The notes beneath the pieces were generated by a model. The model made no database searches, had not been told where the DNA came from, and was given only the letters and a program-made list of their open reading frames with translations. A program made the translations under genes and the position numbers. From assembly GCA_038501785.1 (NCBI GenBank), contig JBAMJR010000089.1, positions 5,808,001 to 5,872,000 on the forward strand: a stretch of 64,000 nt of DNA. Reading direction: 5' to 3'. Source of the DNA: Myoxocephalus aenaeus (taxonomy: Eukaryota > Chordata > Actinopteri > Perciformes > Cottidae). Positions 1 to 13,500 of this stretch are shown here, piece after piece (within the stretch, counting starts at the first letter, position 1; each line of letters begins with the position of its first letter).

Positions 1-488
1 GTCGCGAAAGCCTTTCAGAGTTGAGATTCTCCTCCTGATCACTGACGTCCTGAAATGGAGGAAAAACATATTGTAGCCGTATGTGTTCTCCCAGAGCTCT
101 ACGTTACCTCATATTAAAACAGAGACTGGACGACACTATGTGCATAAATGTATGTGCATAAACCCCATGGTACAAACAATGATGTTGCTGTCGTATTTAT
201 GGGCATCCCTTTTATTGCAATTAAATCACAAAAAAGACAGCGTTTAGTTTCTCGGGTTATCTGGGACTTTCACAACATGTACATAGCAGCAGTAGTGGTT
301 ATTTCTTCCATGGTTGATGGCAGAAATAAATGGCTTATTGATCACGGTTTCTATGGAGATAAGCCACTCCTCCTCTTCGGTGCATCTAGCGCGAATGACG
401 CAAATAAACAAATAATCCCACGATCAAACTCCCGCAAGTAACGCAACGCTACAATTAGCTTCACGTTTGGTGTGAACACGGCATTATA
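1..488 (+). repeat. Dispersed repeat family A, copy 1, running off the window start
   Basis: Two stretches match copy 2 (about 2380-2815): GTTGAGATTCTCCTCC near 22 against GTTGAGATGCTCCGCC near 2479; the TAGTGGTTATTTC segment (290-302) followed by GGATGG/TGATGG; GGAGATAAGCC; and the shared end TTTGGTGTGAAC before (A)CGGCATTATA. Spacing inside differs by small indels. The family resembles a MITE-like repeat common in teleosts. The left end is cut by the window edge. The 97-residue frame here is chance. Confidence 0.65.
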
Positions 489-1917
489 GGGCCTAAATAT
501 GACATTCAGAGCAGATGTATGATTGAGGGATTGCCTTCACATGGCTCTCATTGCTGCTAGCAGCTAACGAGCCTAACGGTATATCTTTACACAGCAATAG
601 CTGTTTCCTGCTATATTCATGTTCTGAATGTCGTACTTCAATACCTTAAATAAAAGAGTTAAGTTCAAAGATGCCACAAAAACAGAAGATGAACAAATAC
701 TTCTAAATGTAAGAGAAATTAGCTTTCCCCATTAACTTCACTACTATTTTGAATTTTCTTAGAGCAGGCATCGAGTGGCCATTAGAGGAACTGCAACTTG
801 GTACAGGCTTCGTAACGTTTAAGATTGTAAAAACAATACTGATAAAAACATTGAAGATTAGGTTTTCACATGAATTAATATGTCATTCTACATCTCGTTA
901 TCACTGATGATTTACTTTAAAGGGGCCTTAAAGCATAACGCTTTAATTAACCCAAGAAAATAATGTAATTCCCAATGTCATTTGTATCATTCCCTACACC
1001 TAACATATACTTATACAATACAAGTATGGTAATGTCCTAATTTTGTGTTGTTACATTACATACATGCTATATTTTCATTGTATGTTGAAATAACTGAAGA
1101 GATGGATTAGGATTATACCAACAAGTAATAGAAAAGTATTTGTGTGAGGTGGAGAAAGGGTTTTGTGGGAGGCAGCACTAGAGGCTGATATCCACAGACA
1201 GCTACAGCACTCTGTGAGGTGTAATATAAAACAAAGCTGCAGGTCTTCTTTACTGTAAGACACCTCTTTCACCTCTCGCTGACATGAGAGCCCAGGAGTT
1301 GGGAGAGGGGTTGGCTTTGATAGATGGACAGGCAGAGTGAAAGAGATACAGAGAAATGGGAAAAAATTGGGAGAAGGAAAGAGATAAAGAATTAATCTTA
1401 GAGAGGAGAAAGGCTCGTCTTTCAGGAGCCGATGTTCTGGGAGGCCTGTCTGAGGAGGTGAGTGCTGTCGAGCAGAGAGGGGCAGACTGAAGGAGAAGGT
1501 GGAGTGCAGCGAGTCAGAGCTTCGGTGCTGCCACCCAGGAAGCTAAAGGCCAGACAATCAGCATGGCAGGGACCACAGCTGTGTGATGCTATGATGGCGC
1601 CTGAAGCACCAGAAAAAATCCTGACAATACAGTTTGCCTCTCTGTGTTGGCAGCAAACAGTATTGCAGTTTGTATTTTTGATGGGGGAAAAACCCAGTAT
1701 GACATGCTATCGAGAGAAGAAACCTCATCCATAATAACATGCCTCTTGTCAGTTCACAAAAAGTACAAAGAAACATTTTCTCATGTGATTTCTGGTCATG
1801 TAGTTATGTTTGGTTTTATTTGTCAAGGTTTTGAGAGGGAGCTCTCTGAGAGCTCTTCCACCCTAGCAGCTCTATGTGATTGTATTGGTACAGTGGTATA
1901 TTGTATTTGATAGGCAC

Positions 1918-2208
1918 TGCAAAGTGAGATTTTGACCTGATGGTATTGCTAAAATCATGAAAAGTCAAGGATTCATCAAGATAATTACAATTCATCCATA
2001 GGAGAACGTCAATGTTTGAGCAAAATGTCTTGGCAATCCATCCAGTTGTTGTCAATACATTTGACCCAAAACCTTAAATCTGAAACTCAAGGAGGAGCTA
2101 AAGGAAGTCAGAAAATCCTCAAAGATATTTTAGTCGGGACCAAATATGTCTGACCGGCGGACTGATGTTGCCGTCCCCAGAGCTCCGCCACTAGTATGGC
2201 TAAAAATG
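1918..2208 (+). repeat. Dispersed repeat family B, copy 1
   Basis: Contains TTTTGACCTGATGG, TTACAATTCATCC, TTGGCAATCCATCCAGTTGT, CGGACTGATGTTGCC and TATGGCTAAAAATG. These match, from memory, an abundant teleost repeat with repeated 'GGCAATCCATCCAATAGTT' modules. A second part-copy is at about 46800-47012, sharing GCAATCCATC, GTTGT/GCTGT and GGCGGACCGACTGA. Class (MITE or LINE-derived) not determined. Confidence 0.65.
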
Positions 2209-2379
2209 TAACCGCAACACATCTTTAGCCTCGTCACTGTGAACACTCAGTCCCATAAAGTCAAAATTAGAATTCCTGCTTTTCACCTTTTCAACTACCA
2301 GCATGGAAACAACAACGACCCGTTTAAAGACCCCTTAAAAATGGAAGCATCTATGGGTTTTGCAATGCACAGATGCGAA

Positions 2380-2815
2380 TGGCGCGTTGCGAAAAATTCG
2401 CCTCATTCACGCCCGTTAAAACTCTTGCCAACTCTTGCAGAAAAATTTCGGGACTCTGAGTTTTGAAAACCAATCAGCGTTGAGATGCTCCGCCCGTTGT
2501 CACTGCCATCCTGCCGTTGCTGAATCAAACTGCTACTGGTTCAAAGTAGCGCTGGAAGCGTCCGTCATTCAGATACAGTTCCTGGAGCTGCGTGTGCCTA
2601 AGGTTAATATTATGAACTCAGACACGGGGGTGTTTGATGTTTCGACGTTTGTGGAATTTCCACAACAAGTATAAAGCAGAAATAGTGGTTATTTCAATGG
2701 TGGATGGCGGAGATAAGCCGCGCCCCCTTTCCGAAAAAGCGAATGAAGCGAATCAATCAACCACATAAAGTCGAGCGAGTAAACTCAACGCTTTTGGTGT
2801 GAACGTAGCATAATA
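2380..2815 (+). repeat. Dispersed repeat family A, copy 2
   Basis: The fuller of the two copies. It begins around GAATGGCGCGTTGCG and ends with TTTTGGTGTGAACG and TAGCATAAT. It includes an AAAACCAATCAGCG stretch and the modules shared with copy 1. The two copies are same-strand and 2.3 kb apart. No transposase frame; terminal inverted repeats could not be confirmed. Confidence 0.65.
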
Positions 2816-3940
2816 TATACAGTATATGAATTTTGGTAGCACCATGTATTAGGAATGGAATAGTTTTCATCTGACTCATATGTCATAAAAACTAAATTAT
2901 TTATGTCAAGATACCACAAGAGATAAGAGAGATAAGACTGTATGTTTTTTTTATTGTATTTTTTATTTAAATAGCGTGAATCAACCTTTTAAAGGTTAAG
3001 TATTCGAACTACAAGCCTGGAGAAGAGTACAAATCAATCTATAAACCAAGGACAAATGGTCACAACATCACGACTGAAGGATGCACTGTTAACGCAAGAA
3101 TGAATGTTATTGATTTATGCGCGAGAAATACAAATCTACAAACGACAATACAGTTGCAACTAATGTCTGGTTCATGGCTGCAAAGGGAAACCAATGGCAG
3201 GGGTACAAAAGCAGATGAGAAGGATGCTCCTCCCGTCTAGATAGAGTTGTGTGGTTTGAGCATCTGCCAGTTCACCACCCATAGGGAGTGTCGGTGGGCT
3301 CTTCAAACACCCTGCGTGGGTCCTCCTCCTTTTGATGCTCCTGGAGAGGGAGAGGACAGGGGGAAGAGGAGACACTCCTCCACACACGCTGCTGAGCTCG
3401 ACTGGACCAGATGGGGGGGTGGGTTGGGGGGGGGGGGGGGGATACAGAGGGAGAGGGAAACTGGAAATAAAAAATACAACGGAAATAAGAATGTACAGAA
3501 TCAGCATGGTGTAAACATGAAGCAGAAAGGAAATGGGAAGTCAAAACCACAAAGAGAAACTTGAATGATCAGCAGTGTCTTTATAGCTTCGTACAGGGCT
3601 CTAATATTTCAGTTCCTTGTCTCTCGATTGAAGAAGGTCATGTGAACCCAGACTGTAAATTTCTATTAGGTGAAAATCTGAGCATTGTTTTTTTGTGTGC
3701 GTGTGTTTACCCTGCAATTGACCTTGTGACTGCAGATTTGTCCGGTATACATCCCGTATCTATACATGATGTATCTGTCCACACACAGGTTTACAGGCCA
3801 ACCTTTTGCACTGATATACACCTTCTGGCACACTTGGAATGTGCGTATGTACAAAAGGACCATCTCTTAGCCTTCACAGTGAAACAATGAGAGAGAAAAC
3901 AGCCGTTGAGTAAAAAAAAGCAATTTGTGGTTTTATGTGT
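2816..3940. other. Gene-free interval with a G run
   Basis: AT-rich sequence, then a moderately GC-rich patch (3190-3440) ending in 16 G residues (3426-3441). Open frames on both strands around 3170-3560 overlap each other, are driven by the G/C run and show no known domain. Confidence 0.6.
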
Positions 3941-4190
3941 GGGTCTATTTCTTTGCAGGGTACCCTGCCATTGTGGAGACTTGTTGTCACCAGGAGGTTG
4001 CCAGGTTTGCATATTATTACCTCTGGAAAGAGTCAGGCTGGCTGTTGCTCCCTGTTTACATCTGTATGCTAAGCTAAGCGAAGCGAAGTGCCTGCTGGCA
4101 GTAGCTTTGTATTTACAGTACAAACGTGAGAGTATTGATCTCTCGGCCAGAGAGCTTATTTCCCCAAATGCCAAACTATTACTTTAACTG
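3940..4190 (+). repeat. Dispersed teleost repeat (CTAAGCTAAGC family)
   Basis: GAGTCAGGCTGGCTGTTGC, CTGTATGCTAAGCTAAGCG, GCTGGCAGTAGC, TTTACAGTACAAACGTGAGAG, and the end CCAAATGCCAAACTATTACTTTAA. The order of these modules matches a short repeat I recognise as very abundant in fish genomes. Open frames on both strands here belong to the repeat, not to a gene. Confidence 0.65.
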
Positions 4191-4775
4191 CAGTTTCTTC
4201 TTCAATTGTTTGATACAATTCAGTCGCAGTATGTTTTCAGCATCAAAAATCTCTGGCATCAAGTAAGCTTCATAAACATTATAATTTATAATATAGAAAA
4301 GCTTGTGAGCGCAAAAAACAACAACATGCATTCAAAATATAAGATCAACTAAGCTAAATTAAAAATGTATTATACAAATAAATATGAGTAAATAAGAAAC
4401 AAATGGACACAAAAAAAACCCCACTATAAATACAGTTACAGTGCAGTAATAAATTGCATCAAATTCAACATAGAGGAGTGCAGTAGAGAAACCAATCAAC
4501 TAAAGTCATGGGAGAACAGCACATTTTTCATTTAGAGTTGAAGGTGGCTAAAGCTGAAGTGCATTGAGATAATCAGGAAGTCGGTTCCAGCATAATAGTT
4601 GTGGACTTATTGTTGTACTTGACAGCTTTGTAGTTGTGCCTGATTTAATGTTCTCCATCTCCTAATGTCAAATAAACTAAAAAGCTAAATAAATCTTGCA
4701 ACATTTGCAATTTACAATGGGGCCATTTTGCTTTGGTTAAGCTGCCAATAAGAGCAATAAAAGGACACGCACGCC

Positions 4776-4890
<115 letters not shown>

Positions 4891-5052
4891 CAGGATCTGA
4901 GGGAACATATCACAGGAAGGGAGCAGTAAGGGGAGTGAATAGCTTCTATAACTTTGAGTTTTTCTCTGTGTTTTATTGGCTGCTGAGAACAGACCCATAC
5001 TCAGCAGTTTTATATCGAGGAGGTGTCTTCTGGATAGGTTTAAGGCACTCTG

Positions 5053-5054
<2 letters not shown>

Positions 5055-5098
<44 letters not shown>

Positions 5099-5105
5099 TG
5101 TGTGT
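5055..5105. repeat. (TG)n microsatellite
   Basis: About 25 units, one interruption (TATG) near 5091. It lies only 165 bases after the CA tract in inverse orientation, so the two could pair. Confidence 0.95.
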
Positions 5106-8100
5106 TTCTGTGGAAGTGAGGGTCTTAATGTGTTGCTTTATTCTGAATTTAGAACATCCAATAGCAAGCAATGCACACAGACACATACATTATCCTATTT
5201 GGACGATTGGGAGATCAAAATATTCCTCCTCAAAGATAACTTTACAGGTAATTGACAGGATGCTTGTAAAAAAAAAAAAAAGTAAACCCAGAGAGAATGA
5301 TGAATAAATGAATACATGAGGCTTTTGTATGGTTTTGGGTGAGCATCTGGTATCAAACATACTCACACCTTGCGGATAAAAGCCATGACAGAAAAATTAC
5401 AGCAACAATCAGTTAAAGCCTGTACAAGAGGAAAAGCTGTTCCTCACCGGTCTCCAACGGCTACCGTTTGACTGACAGCTGTAGGTGAGAGGTAAGCTAT
5501 GGAGACCAGCAGTCAAATGGACAATAGGAGTCTCACCCGCACTGATGTACAGATAAAAACATCTTACGCTGTCTGATCTTCAAAGACAGAGGACTGAGGA
5601 GCAGTCATGTCAAAATGGTTCAACAGTGTTTCTGAATTATTGAGGAACTCCGGGTCTTTTGATGACTTGATAACAAAACCAATGAGCTTAATAATCACGT
5701 AAGGAAAATAATTGTGTTTAAAAAGGTCTAACTACAAAAATTGACATGGACAGATGTGAGAAGATGATCAAAATAAAATAGAAGGCCATACTACCTGAAC
5801 CTATAAAACAAAAGACAACACTGATGATATAATATCTAGCAGCTGAACCAGCTGACTGGAGCCACACCACCATTTGAACTCAGGGCTTTGTGAGGGATGG
5901 ATACTGGGAGGCAGACATGAATCATGTGTCTGGGAATTATGTCCCCAGCATTTAATATAGTGGGAGTGTATTTCTGTTCACAGCCATGTGGTCCCAGCTA
6001 GGCCGAGATGGGGAAAACAAATCTGTAATAGGCACACAATTGAATCAGGTGTCTGGTCCTCTTAAGGAAATTAAGTTGTCGCCGGAGCGGGGCCACTTAA
6101 TGAGAGGCAGGCTTGCGGACAGTGACGAATGGAGGGTGACACTGGCAAGAGTGTGAGGCCGCCACAATATCTGCATTTGGACTGGTGATGATTTTTCATC
6201 CCTGAACCCCCCACCATTCTGTTTCTTTCTCTCTTCATTTCTCCCCCATCAAACACACACATATACACACTGCCTCTCCTCCCACACCTTCCCATTCCCA
6301 GAAGCCTCATTGGGGACACATTTGCTCCCTGTGTGATACTAGCCATTTATTTGCACATATATTCATGGAAATGATGACAGCTAATAAAGAGGGGAATCTT
6401 CTTTCCAAGTGTTTTTTACTTCACGGTGCATCTTGATGGTGATCATTATGTGATTTTGATAGATGTCTCTCCACAGTCACAGTCTCGTGTACACAGCATG
6501 CCCTCCAGTATGAATGCAGAGATATGCAATGCTATTACGTTTTCAGGGAACCCTGTTTTAATAGAGAAGTACTGTAATGTTTATTTTTATTACATTATTT
6601 GATTTGGTCCATTATTAAACATTCCTAAATTAAAGCACCAAGGATCTTATTCAACCTTTATTCATAAAATATTCACGGACAATTTGTCTATGACTCTATG
6701 ACTAATATAATTTTAAACAGATGGTATATAAAAAAGTGAAATTGTGGGTTCATTTAAAGTCATACTCCAACCAAAAAGTTTAGTATCAAATACTAGTATC
6801 ATAGTGTGACTTTATGTCACATAAAATTAAAATAGTGATGAGTAATAGTAAGTGATTCTTTACTTAAAAAGAGTACTGCACTGATTTAACATACTTCTGT
6901 AACATTGTCGGACTTGCGTTGTTGTTTTTTGTATCAAAATCAATACAGCAGAACCAGAAATATTGTCCTTCTTACTCCACACATTCTTCTTCGTTAGAAC
7001 CGGGCTTAACCCAGACTTAACCCACCGTACAACTGGACTATCGACAGTTCAGTCAGAGATTCAGGTGTGTTCTGCTGTCATGGAGCTCCGAGCCGCTGGC
7101 ATCAAGCCGAGATGAATAATTGTTATTACTCATGATGCTACTTGCAGCATTGTCCATTAATATCAAAGCTGATTGTATTTGAATCTGCAATATAACTAGT
7201 AACTACAGCTATAACATATTTATGTTTTATCTGAAATGTAGTAGAATAGAAGTTGTAAGTGATAGAAAATTAAAATACCCAATGCCTCAAACGCAAAAGC
7301 ACTGTTACTTGCCACTACTGCAAGTTACAAAATACAATTTAAAAACATGTATATATTGAAGTGCTCAAAGACTCAAATTGCTGCTGCAGTAGTGTAAACA
7401 GACATCTTTTTTATTTTATTTGTTATACCTTCTATGTCACCTTCTTTGAGGCTGCAGTATAAACATTCAGCTGATGTCGGTGAAAGAAAGACAACCAGTA
7501 TCGATGGACAACAGAAAAGAAGATCGTGTTGCAGGAGTGAGAGGTTTCTACGGATGTTTTTGATGTTTTTTTTATCACATTGGAATCCACTTTAAAGCAA
7601 CTCCAAACTGAAGACTACAGATGTTTTATAGACAGATTTCCAACCGACGGGTCGACTGTCTGACACGGATCATTGCTGCACATACTCCGTTTATTTGTGT
7701 AGATACAGTAAGAACCAGATTTGCTCTTCTCCTTGCACTTCACAACTATTAAAATGCAGCCCGATATGCAACTTGTGAGTGAAAAGCTCAGCAATCTGTC
7801 ACCTAAATGGATTATCCTGACGTCAGAGATATTGCCACTAAACGTGAAGACATGGACATTTCTGCTGTGGCAAAATGGCCTTGAAAGGGGGAGTCATTGT
7901 CGTTCCCATGGGTTGCTCCATCAATGTCTTCAATCCCGTCCTAAATGGATGTGAAGGGGAACATCTCAATAGGCTTGATCCTTCTATAATGCCATGCCAA
8001 TGATCAAGTGCTCATTTGTTTCTGACAAAAAAACAAGAAAACTGCCGTCTCGATCCTCCCGTGATGCTTGAGGAGTATTAGGATGCAGTTCCTTTCGTGT

Positions 8101-10308
8101 TTGACCTCCCCTTATTATTTTCAGCAGAGACAACCCCTACAGAAGCATCTACAATGCTAATTCGGTAACATAGCCATGCATACCACAAACAGGCAGGAGC
8201 AATACTTGACACGAGGGTCTCCACATTGAGTAATTCCCTTTGATAACTGACCCAACATGGTCTACTGTATGCATAATGATGGTACTTGGAAACAGCTGTA
8301 GTGTGTTGACGATCAATGTCTGTCCTTTCAACACGGTAATTGTGAGGCCAGAGAATGGCTGAGTAGCCAAGGCTACCGCTGCAGTATGGCCGCTGGAGTG
8401 AGTGGCCACTCATGTATGCCTTTTAAAGTTACACTCCATACACCCAGACAAGACTTGAGTTTGGATTTAGTTGTGTGGATGGAGGCAGCGCTGCAACAAA
8501 AAAACCAAAAAAATCATTGCGGAGTGTGGTAGAATTGTAGGATTCAATGAGGCTTCAACACCCCTCCTCTCTCGCTCCATCTCTCCCAGCTGACTCTGTA
8601 TGAATAATTGACCCTATAGTCTGGGCCCCTGCTCATTACTGGGGGAAGTGTCGGCCTGGTTTGTGATGCTATGAGGGAGGGTGCGAGCGCCCACCGTCCG
8701 CAAGCCGGGCTCGTTTTCCCCCTCTACCTCTGACCACACACCAGTCCTTCATCTTTAATGGCATGTGCCGTGATCGGACATCCAGCCTCTCCAACCTTCC
8801 AGCCTTGCCCACTTCATCAAGCAGGTGAACGGGTTGGCAGTAACACATCTACTGCCAGAGAGGAGTTTTTCAAGAATTCTTAAAAATTCTCTTGTGAATT
8901 TAAGGAGTTTTGGGCAGGATTATCAAAGGGTGCAGCAGGGGTGGACAGGGGAGTGAACACTGACATCGAGGAAAGTTCTGGGAAAGTTTTCAGGCTTACA
9001 CTCAAACTAGGAGAAAACTCGTAGTCTTAAGGTGAGTGCTCTACTTGCATGGAGTCATGAATTTTTCTATGGGAGTTGGGAAAGTCAAGTTGCGAGGGGA
9101 AAAGCAGTGCGTCGGCTAAAACACAAACACCCAACAAATTCACAGAGCACCATGATAAAGTTGAACTTAAATCTTCATGTCTGACGAACAAAGTGAGCTC
9201 ATGTGTCACAGAAATTCCCAGGTCGCCACGTGGCCCGTTTCCCTTGCAGCACAGTGAATCTGACACATCCGTATCTGCATACTGGGACGGATAAGGCTGG
9301 TGAGTGAAGCCACCGAACGCTGGTGAGGAAAACAATAGCTGACAAGACGCCCCCCAATACATCAATCAGACGAGTCTGTCAGCTGAGCTCCCCGCAGAGA
9401 GATCCATGGGAAGCAAAAGAGGGACCACACAAAACACGGAGGCTGCAAATGAGAAGCCACAGTATGGATTGCTGCGTGATGAACAGCCAAACTAGACAGA
9501 GACAAGGGATGGATGAGGAACATGTGCGGGTCACGTCTACAAGGACAATTAAATAGTGTGTGGGCCATAATGTGCCTTGTGCTTGTGCGGTGCTGAAGCA
9601 TAAAAAGGAGAGACATCAACTACGCTAATTTTAATTGAATCATAATTATGCTTCCTGAGTTTATGATTTTTGCAACTGAATTCCTTTGTTTAATATTGTT
9701 AGTACTTGCTATTTGTAATCCATTTCTTGTGCCTAATTTACTTTAAAAACTATTTCAAACAGAGTTATCAATTTCATCTTGCAAGCTATTCAAATATGCA
9801 ACAGCACACAGTTTTCAACACAGCAGAGGCAAAATCTGCATTTGTAAACGGTAGAAATAATAACATCACTCCCCACTAAACCCCTTTTCCTCTTCACAGC
9901 AGCCCTACTCATCATTTTCATAATTGGTGTCTAAGCTTGTGATGTCCATATCAGTAAAATATTCTGTCAATTGATAACATGTTTACATGGATAGTATATT
10001 ATTTCTTCCTTGTGTGTTTTAGCAAACCCTCCTATTTTTGATCTTTCTTGTATAATTGTATTACACTATTTTCTTATTCTTTTAAGACGATACCCAAATG
10101 CCATCAAACTATTTCTGTGAGAAACTGCCTTCTCTGACACTCCTGGAGAGCCAGTTGTCTTGAACCTACAAATGTTTGATGAGGAAAAATTCAAATGAAT
10201 TCACACATGTATTAGTCCTCAAGGATAGACACTACGGGATCTGCGAGAAACACTTATTGGAAGCTCAATTTGTTTCCAAAGAAATTGGCGTTACATTATG
10301 TGACATAA
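5106..10308. other. Gene-free interval, no recognised element
   Basis: Mostly AT-rich unique-looking sequence with a 14-base A run near 5268. Parts of 6750-7450 have the look of old repeat sequence but no boundary or family could be fixed. The open frames present (up to 112 residues) are on overlapping frames and resemble nothing known. Confidence 0.5.
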
Positions 10309-10584
10309 GGTAAATGGCCTTTATACAAATAGCTTCTTTCTAGTCATCCAACCACTAAAGTGCTTTACACTGTCAACCTTCACCTGTTCATACACTGATG
10401 GCAGAGGCCTCCACACAAGGTGCCAAACTGCTCATTAGGATCTAAACTAAGGCTCATTCACACACTTATGGCACAGAGCAATTTGGGGTTCAGTATCTTG
10501 CCCAAAGACACTTCAACATGCGGACAGGAGGAACAAGTCCTTTCGGAAGTAGACAACCTGCTTGACCTCCTGAGCCACAGCCGG
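10309..10584 (-). repeat. tRNA-derived SINE, minus strand
   Basis: Read on the minus strand, it starts with CGGCTGTGGCTCAGGAGGT, a good A-box-like tRNA head, then a degenerate B box, then the body (GGCAAGATACTGAACCCC, CCATCAGTGTATGAAC, TAAAGCACTTTAG) and ends AGGCCATTTACC. This body and tail match a SINE type I recognise as widespread in teleosts (tail with 'aaagcgcttt' and 'ccatttac'). The copy is diverged: the B box is poor and there is a small insertion near 10440. Confidence 0.8.
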
Positions 10585-13500
10585 TCAGATCAGAAAACGA
10601 TCATATCATTTACATATGAAGACTTATTGTTCAAATAGAAGGAACAAAACAATGCAAAGCATAACATATTATTTTGCATTTTTTAGAGAGACTTTTGAGA
10701 AAGGGTAGTTCTGGCAGCTCTGCTGCAAATCAATTTCATTTGAGGATATTCTATTATTTTCATTAAGTGTCCAGTAAGAGCTCTACAAAGTCATTATACT
10801 TATTAAATGTACTCAATAACCACTTTCTCGTGTGGTTAGAGATTGGCACATCCTGGAAATGGCCAGTCCCACCAAGAGAGATACACTATGTTTATCTGTA
10901 AGAGGAAGGTGATGGATGGTCACCTTTTATTTTTCTGTCTTAGAATTTAAAAAGTGATCTCAGTTATGGCAGAAAAATAATCATTAGCTACAAAATGCTA
11001 GCTCTCTGGGCATTTTATAAATATTCCATATCAAGGAGTTTACATTATTTTTGACAGTTTGTTTAAGACATTAGAGACTTCATTTATCTGGTATGAGTGC
11101 TATATATAGGCCTGCTATATGTTCATATTAAGCTTCTTTTGATTTTTCCAGTCAACTCCAAGTGTCCAATACTGAGTGTGTACGAACATACAACCATGCA
11201 TGCAAACAGCATCAATCCGTAGCTCAGAAATCCCCAAATATATTTCCAAGCGTCACACCCAAAATTCTGAGCACGCTCAGTTCAAAATGTCTGAGTGGCA
11301 CAAGTTTCAGTCCACAGAAACAAAGAAGAAGAGAGAGGTGTCTTACCCACAATGTGGATGAAGGAGATTATCAGAGCTGTTCCTGGTTGTTTCATTGGTC
11401 GCAGGCAGCCAAGGATTCTAGAGGAGAATAACGCAGAGCTGTCACTGTGTTTTCGGGGAAGGGGGGGAGCAGGGAAAGAGATTGTTTGAACTGGGAGTAA
11501 ACGCTGTGAAAATGGTGGAGCTGGCATATTTACACCCAGGGTCTGCACAGGGGGATTACATGCAACGTTTTTATGTCACCCATTTGACAGCATCATCTCA
11601 TGGCGGTTTTGAAGGCTCCCCCTCATTAGCTGGGCTGGGGCTGCATTTAACACAGCTTTGAGTTTATAAAGACAATGGCTGCCAAACCTCAAGGCCCTGA
11701 ACAAACAACAAAGGGGAGGGTAACAATCAAAGTGGCCCTGTCCCATTTTGGAAACTTGAGTGAAAAGTCATCCGGTTGTAAAGAAAAAGGCAAAAAGACA
11801 TGACAACTGGAGACATTTAAATGGATATAAGTGAAAAGTGAGGTCAACCTAATTGTGCCTCAGAAAGCTTGATAACTATATAGAGTAAAGCAATGCCACT
11901 CATTCTTCATTTATTCAGACTATTTGTTGCATTTATACTGGTCAAGAAATTGTATCCCAATCAGACAATGTTGAAAATATTAACTGTAGGAAACATGACA
12001 GTGAAAAATGTCATTAATACTTGAGAAACATGAAATGTGTTTCCAGAAAAAACTCCATTCCAGCCTCAAGCAAACAACACGTACTTCTGCATTTTGTCAC
12101 TATCTCTTAAGTAAAATCATGTCACATTGAACATCTTTGATTTTACGTTGAATCAATATAGTCTACTTTTGAGGATATCAGGAACTTGAACTACTTTATT
12201 CTCTGTAGATGAGACAGTACAAGAAAACAATTATAACAGAAATATCAAAAAATAATCTGCAGTTTATGATTAGATAAAATAGTGAAAATGCCGTGCAAAT
12301 ATCTTCTTCTTTTTTTCGGCCAACAGGCCAAAACCCATAATCAATCACTTTATTAAACTGGTTTATTGATTTTTTTGGATGCAATTCTCTGCAAAAAAAG
12401 TTAGAATCTATCGGCCGCAGATCGCCGAGCTTGTTGCGATGATCAATTGCTTATCAAATTAGTTAACGGTAAATTACAACTAAGTGGATGCAGCCTGAAT
12501 CCTTTACAACTCCAAATAGTATCCATGGTGTTTGAAATGAGTTCACTCAATTGATCTTGATATAAGAGAAGCCGGGAAAAACAATGATTCAAGATATTTT
12601 GTTTGATGCTCTGGAAGAAAATCTGGTAAAAACACATCTCAAAGGGCTTCTCCATTTACTCTTTGTCTTTCTTTGCCTTCTCCTCAAAAGCAGCACAACA
12701 ACCTGCTTGTGTTACAAACTCTCTTGCTCTGACATTTAGTCACAGCAAAGTATTTACCCACCAATTACCCACAGATATACCCTTCCTCTCGTTACAGCCG
12801 GGGCCCCGTACTGTAAAAGGGAACAAACAATAACAACAGTGAAGGCTCCTCGGCAAAGAGAGACAAGTTATAATCCAGGCAGACGTGAGAAAGAGGAGTG
12901 TGAGAAGAGCTCGTATTGATGGAGACGAAATTGAACTTGATTAAAAAGCAAACAAAACAAACCCCCTACAAAACACAAACACTCCTCACACTTTGTGAAT
13001 GGGCGAACACAAAGCTAATACGTAGCTACCCAAGCGCTCCTGAGGAGGCGAGATGAAAAGTGTTTAAAAAGGAGAGATCCTTCTTTGTTTGCCTGACATT
13101 TTCACACAATTATGTGCAGGATCTCACCTTCCTTTTTACTTTTGTGTCAAGTTGATTAAATGAGAGCGTGTGACATAGATCTGCAGGGTAATGCCATCTG
13201 GCAGAACAGTGTCATCATTTTTCCTGATGGAGTAACACTGACTTAACCAACTCTCCATCAAGTAATATTAAGGCTGTTACACATTACGGCACCTAAATGA
13301 CACACAGACACCAACTGAGGCTCCTCTGTAGCATTTCTGCCATCTTAAAATATGGGTTTGATTGCACTTTTTCACTGACAGCGCTCAGATTTAGAGCTGG
13401 TCTAATTGCTTTATTTAGATCCTGAACTACATTTAACTGCATCTTCTCTTTGTCTCATATTGATTCCTACAGGATGATTAAAAGCACCACAACGTGGCTT

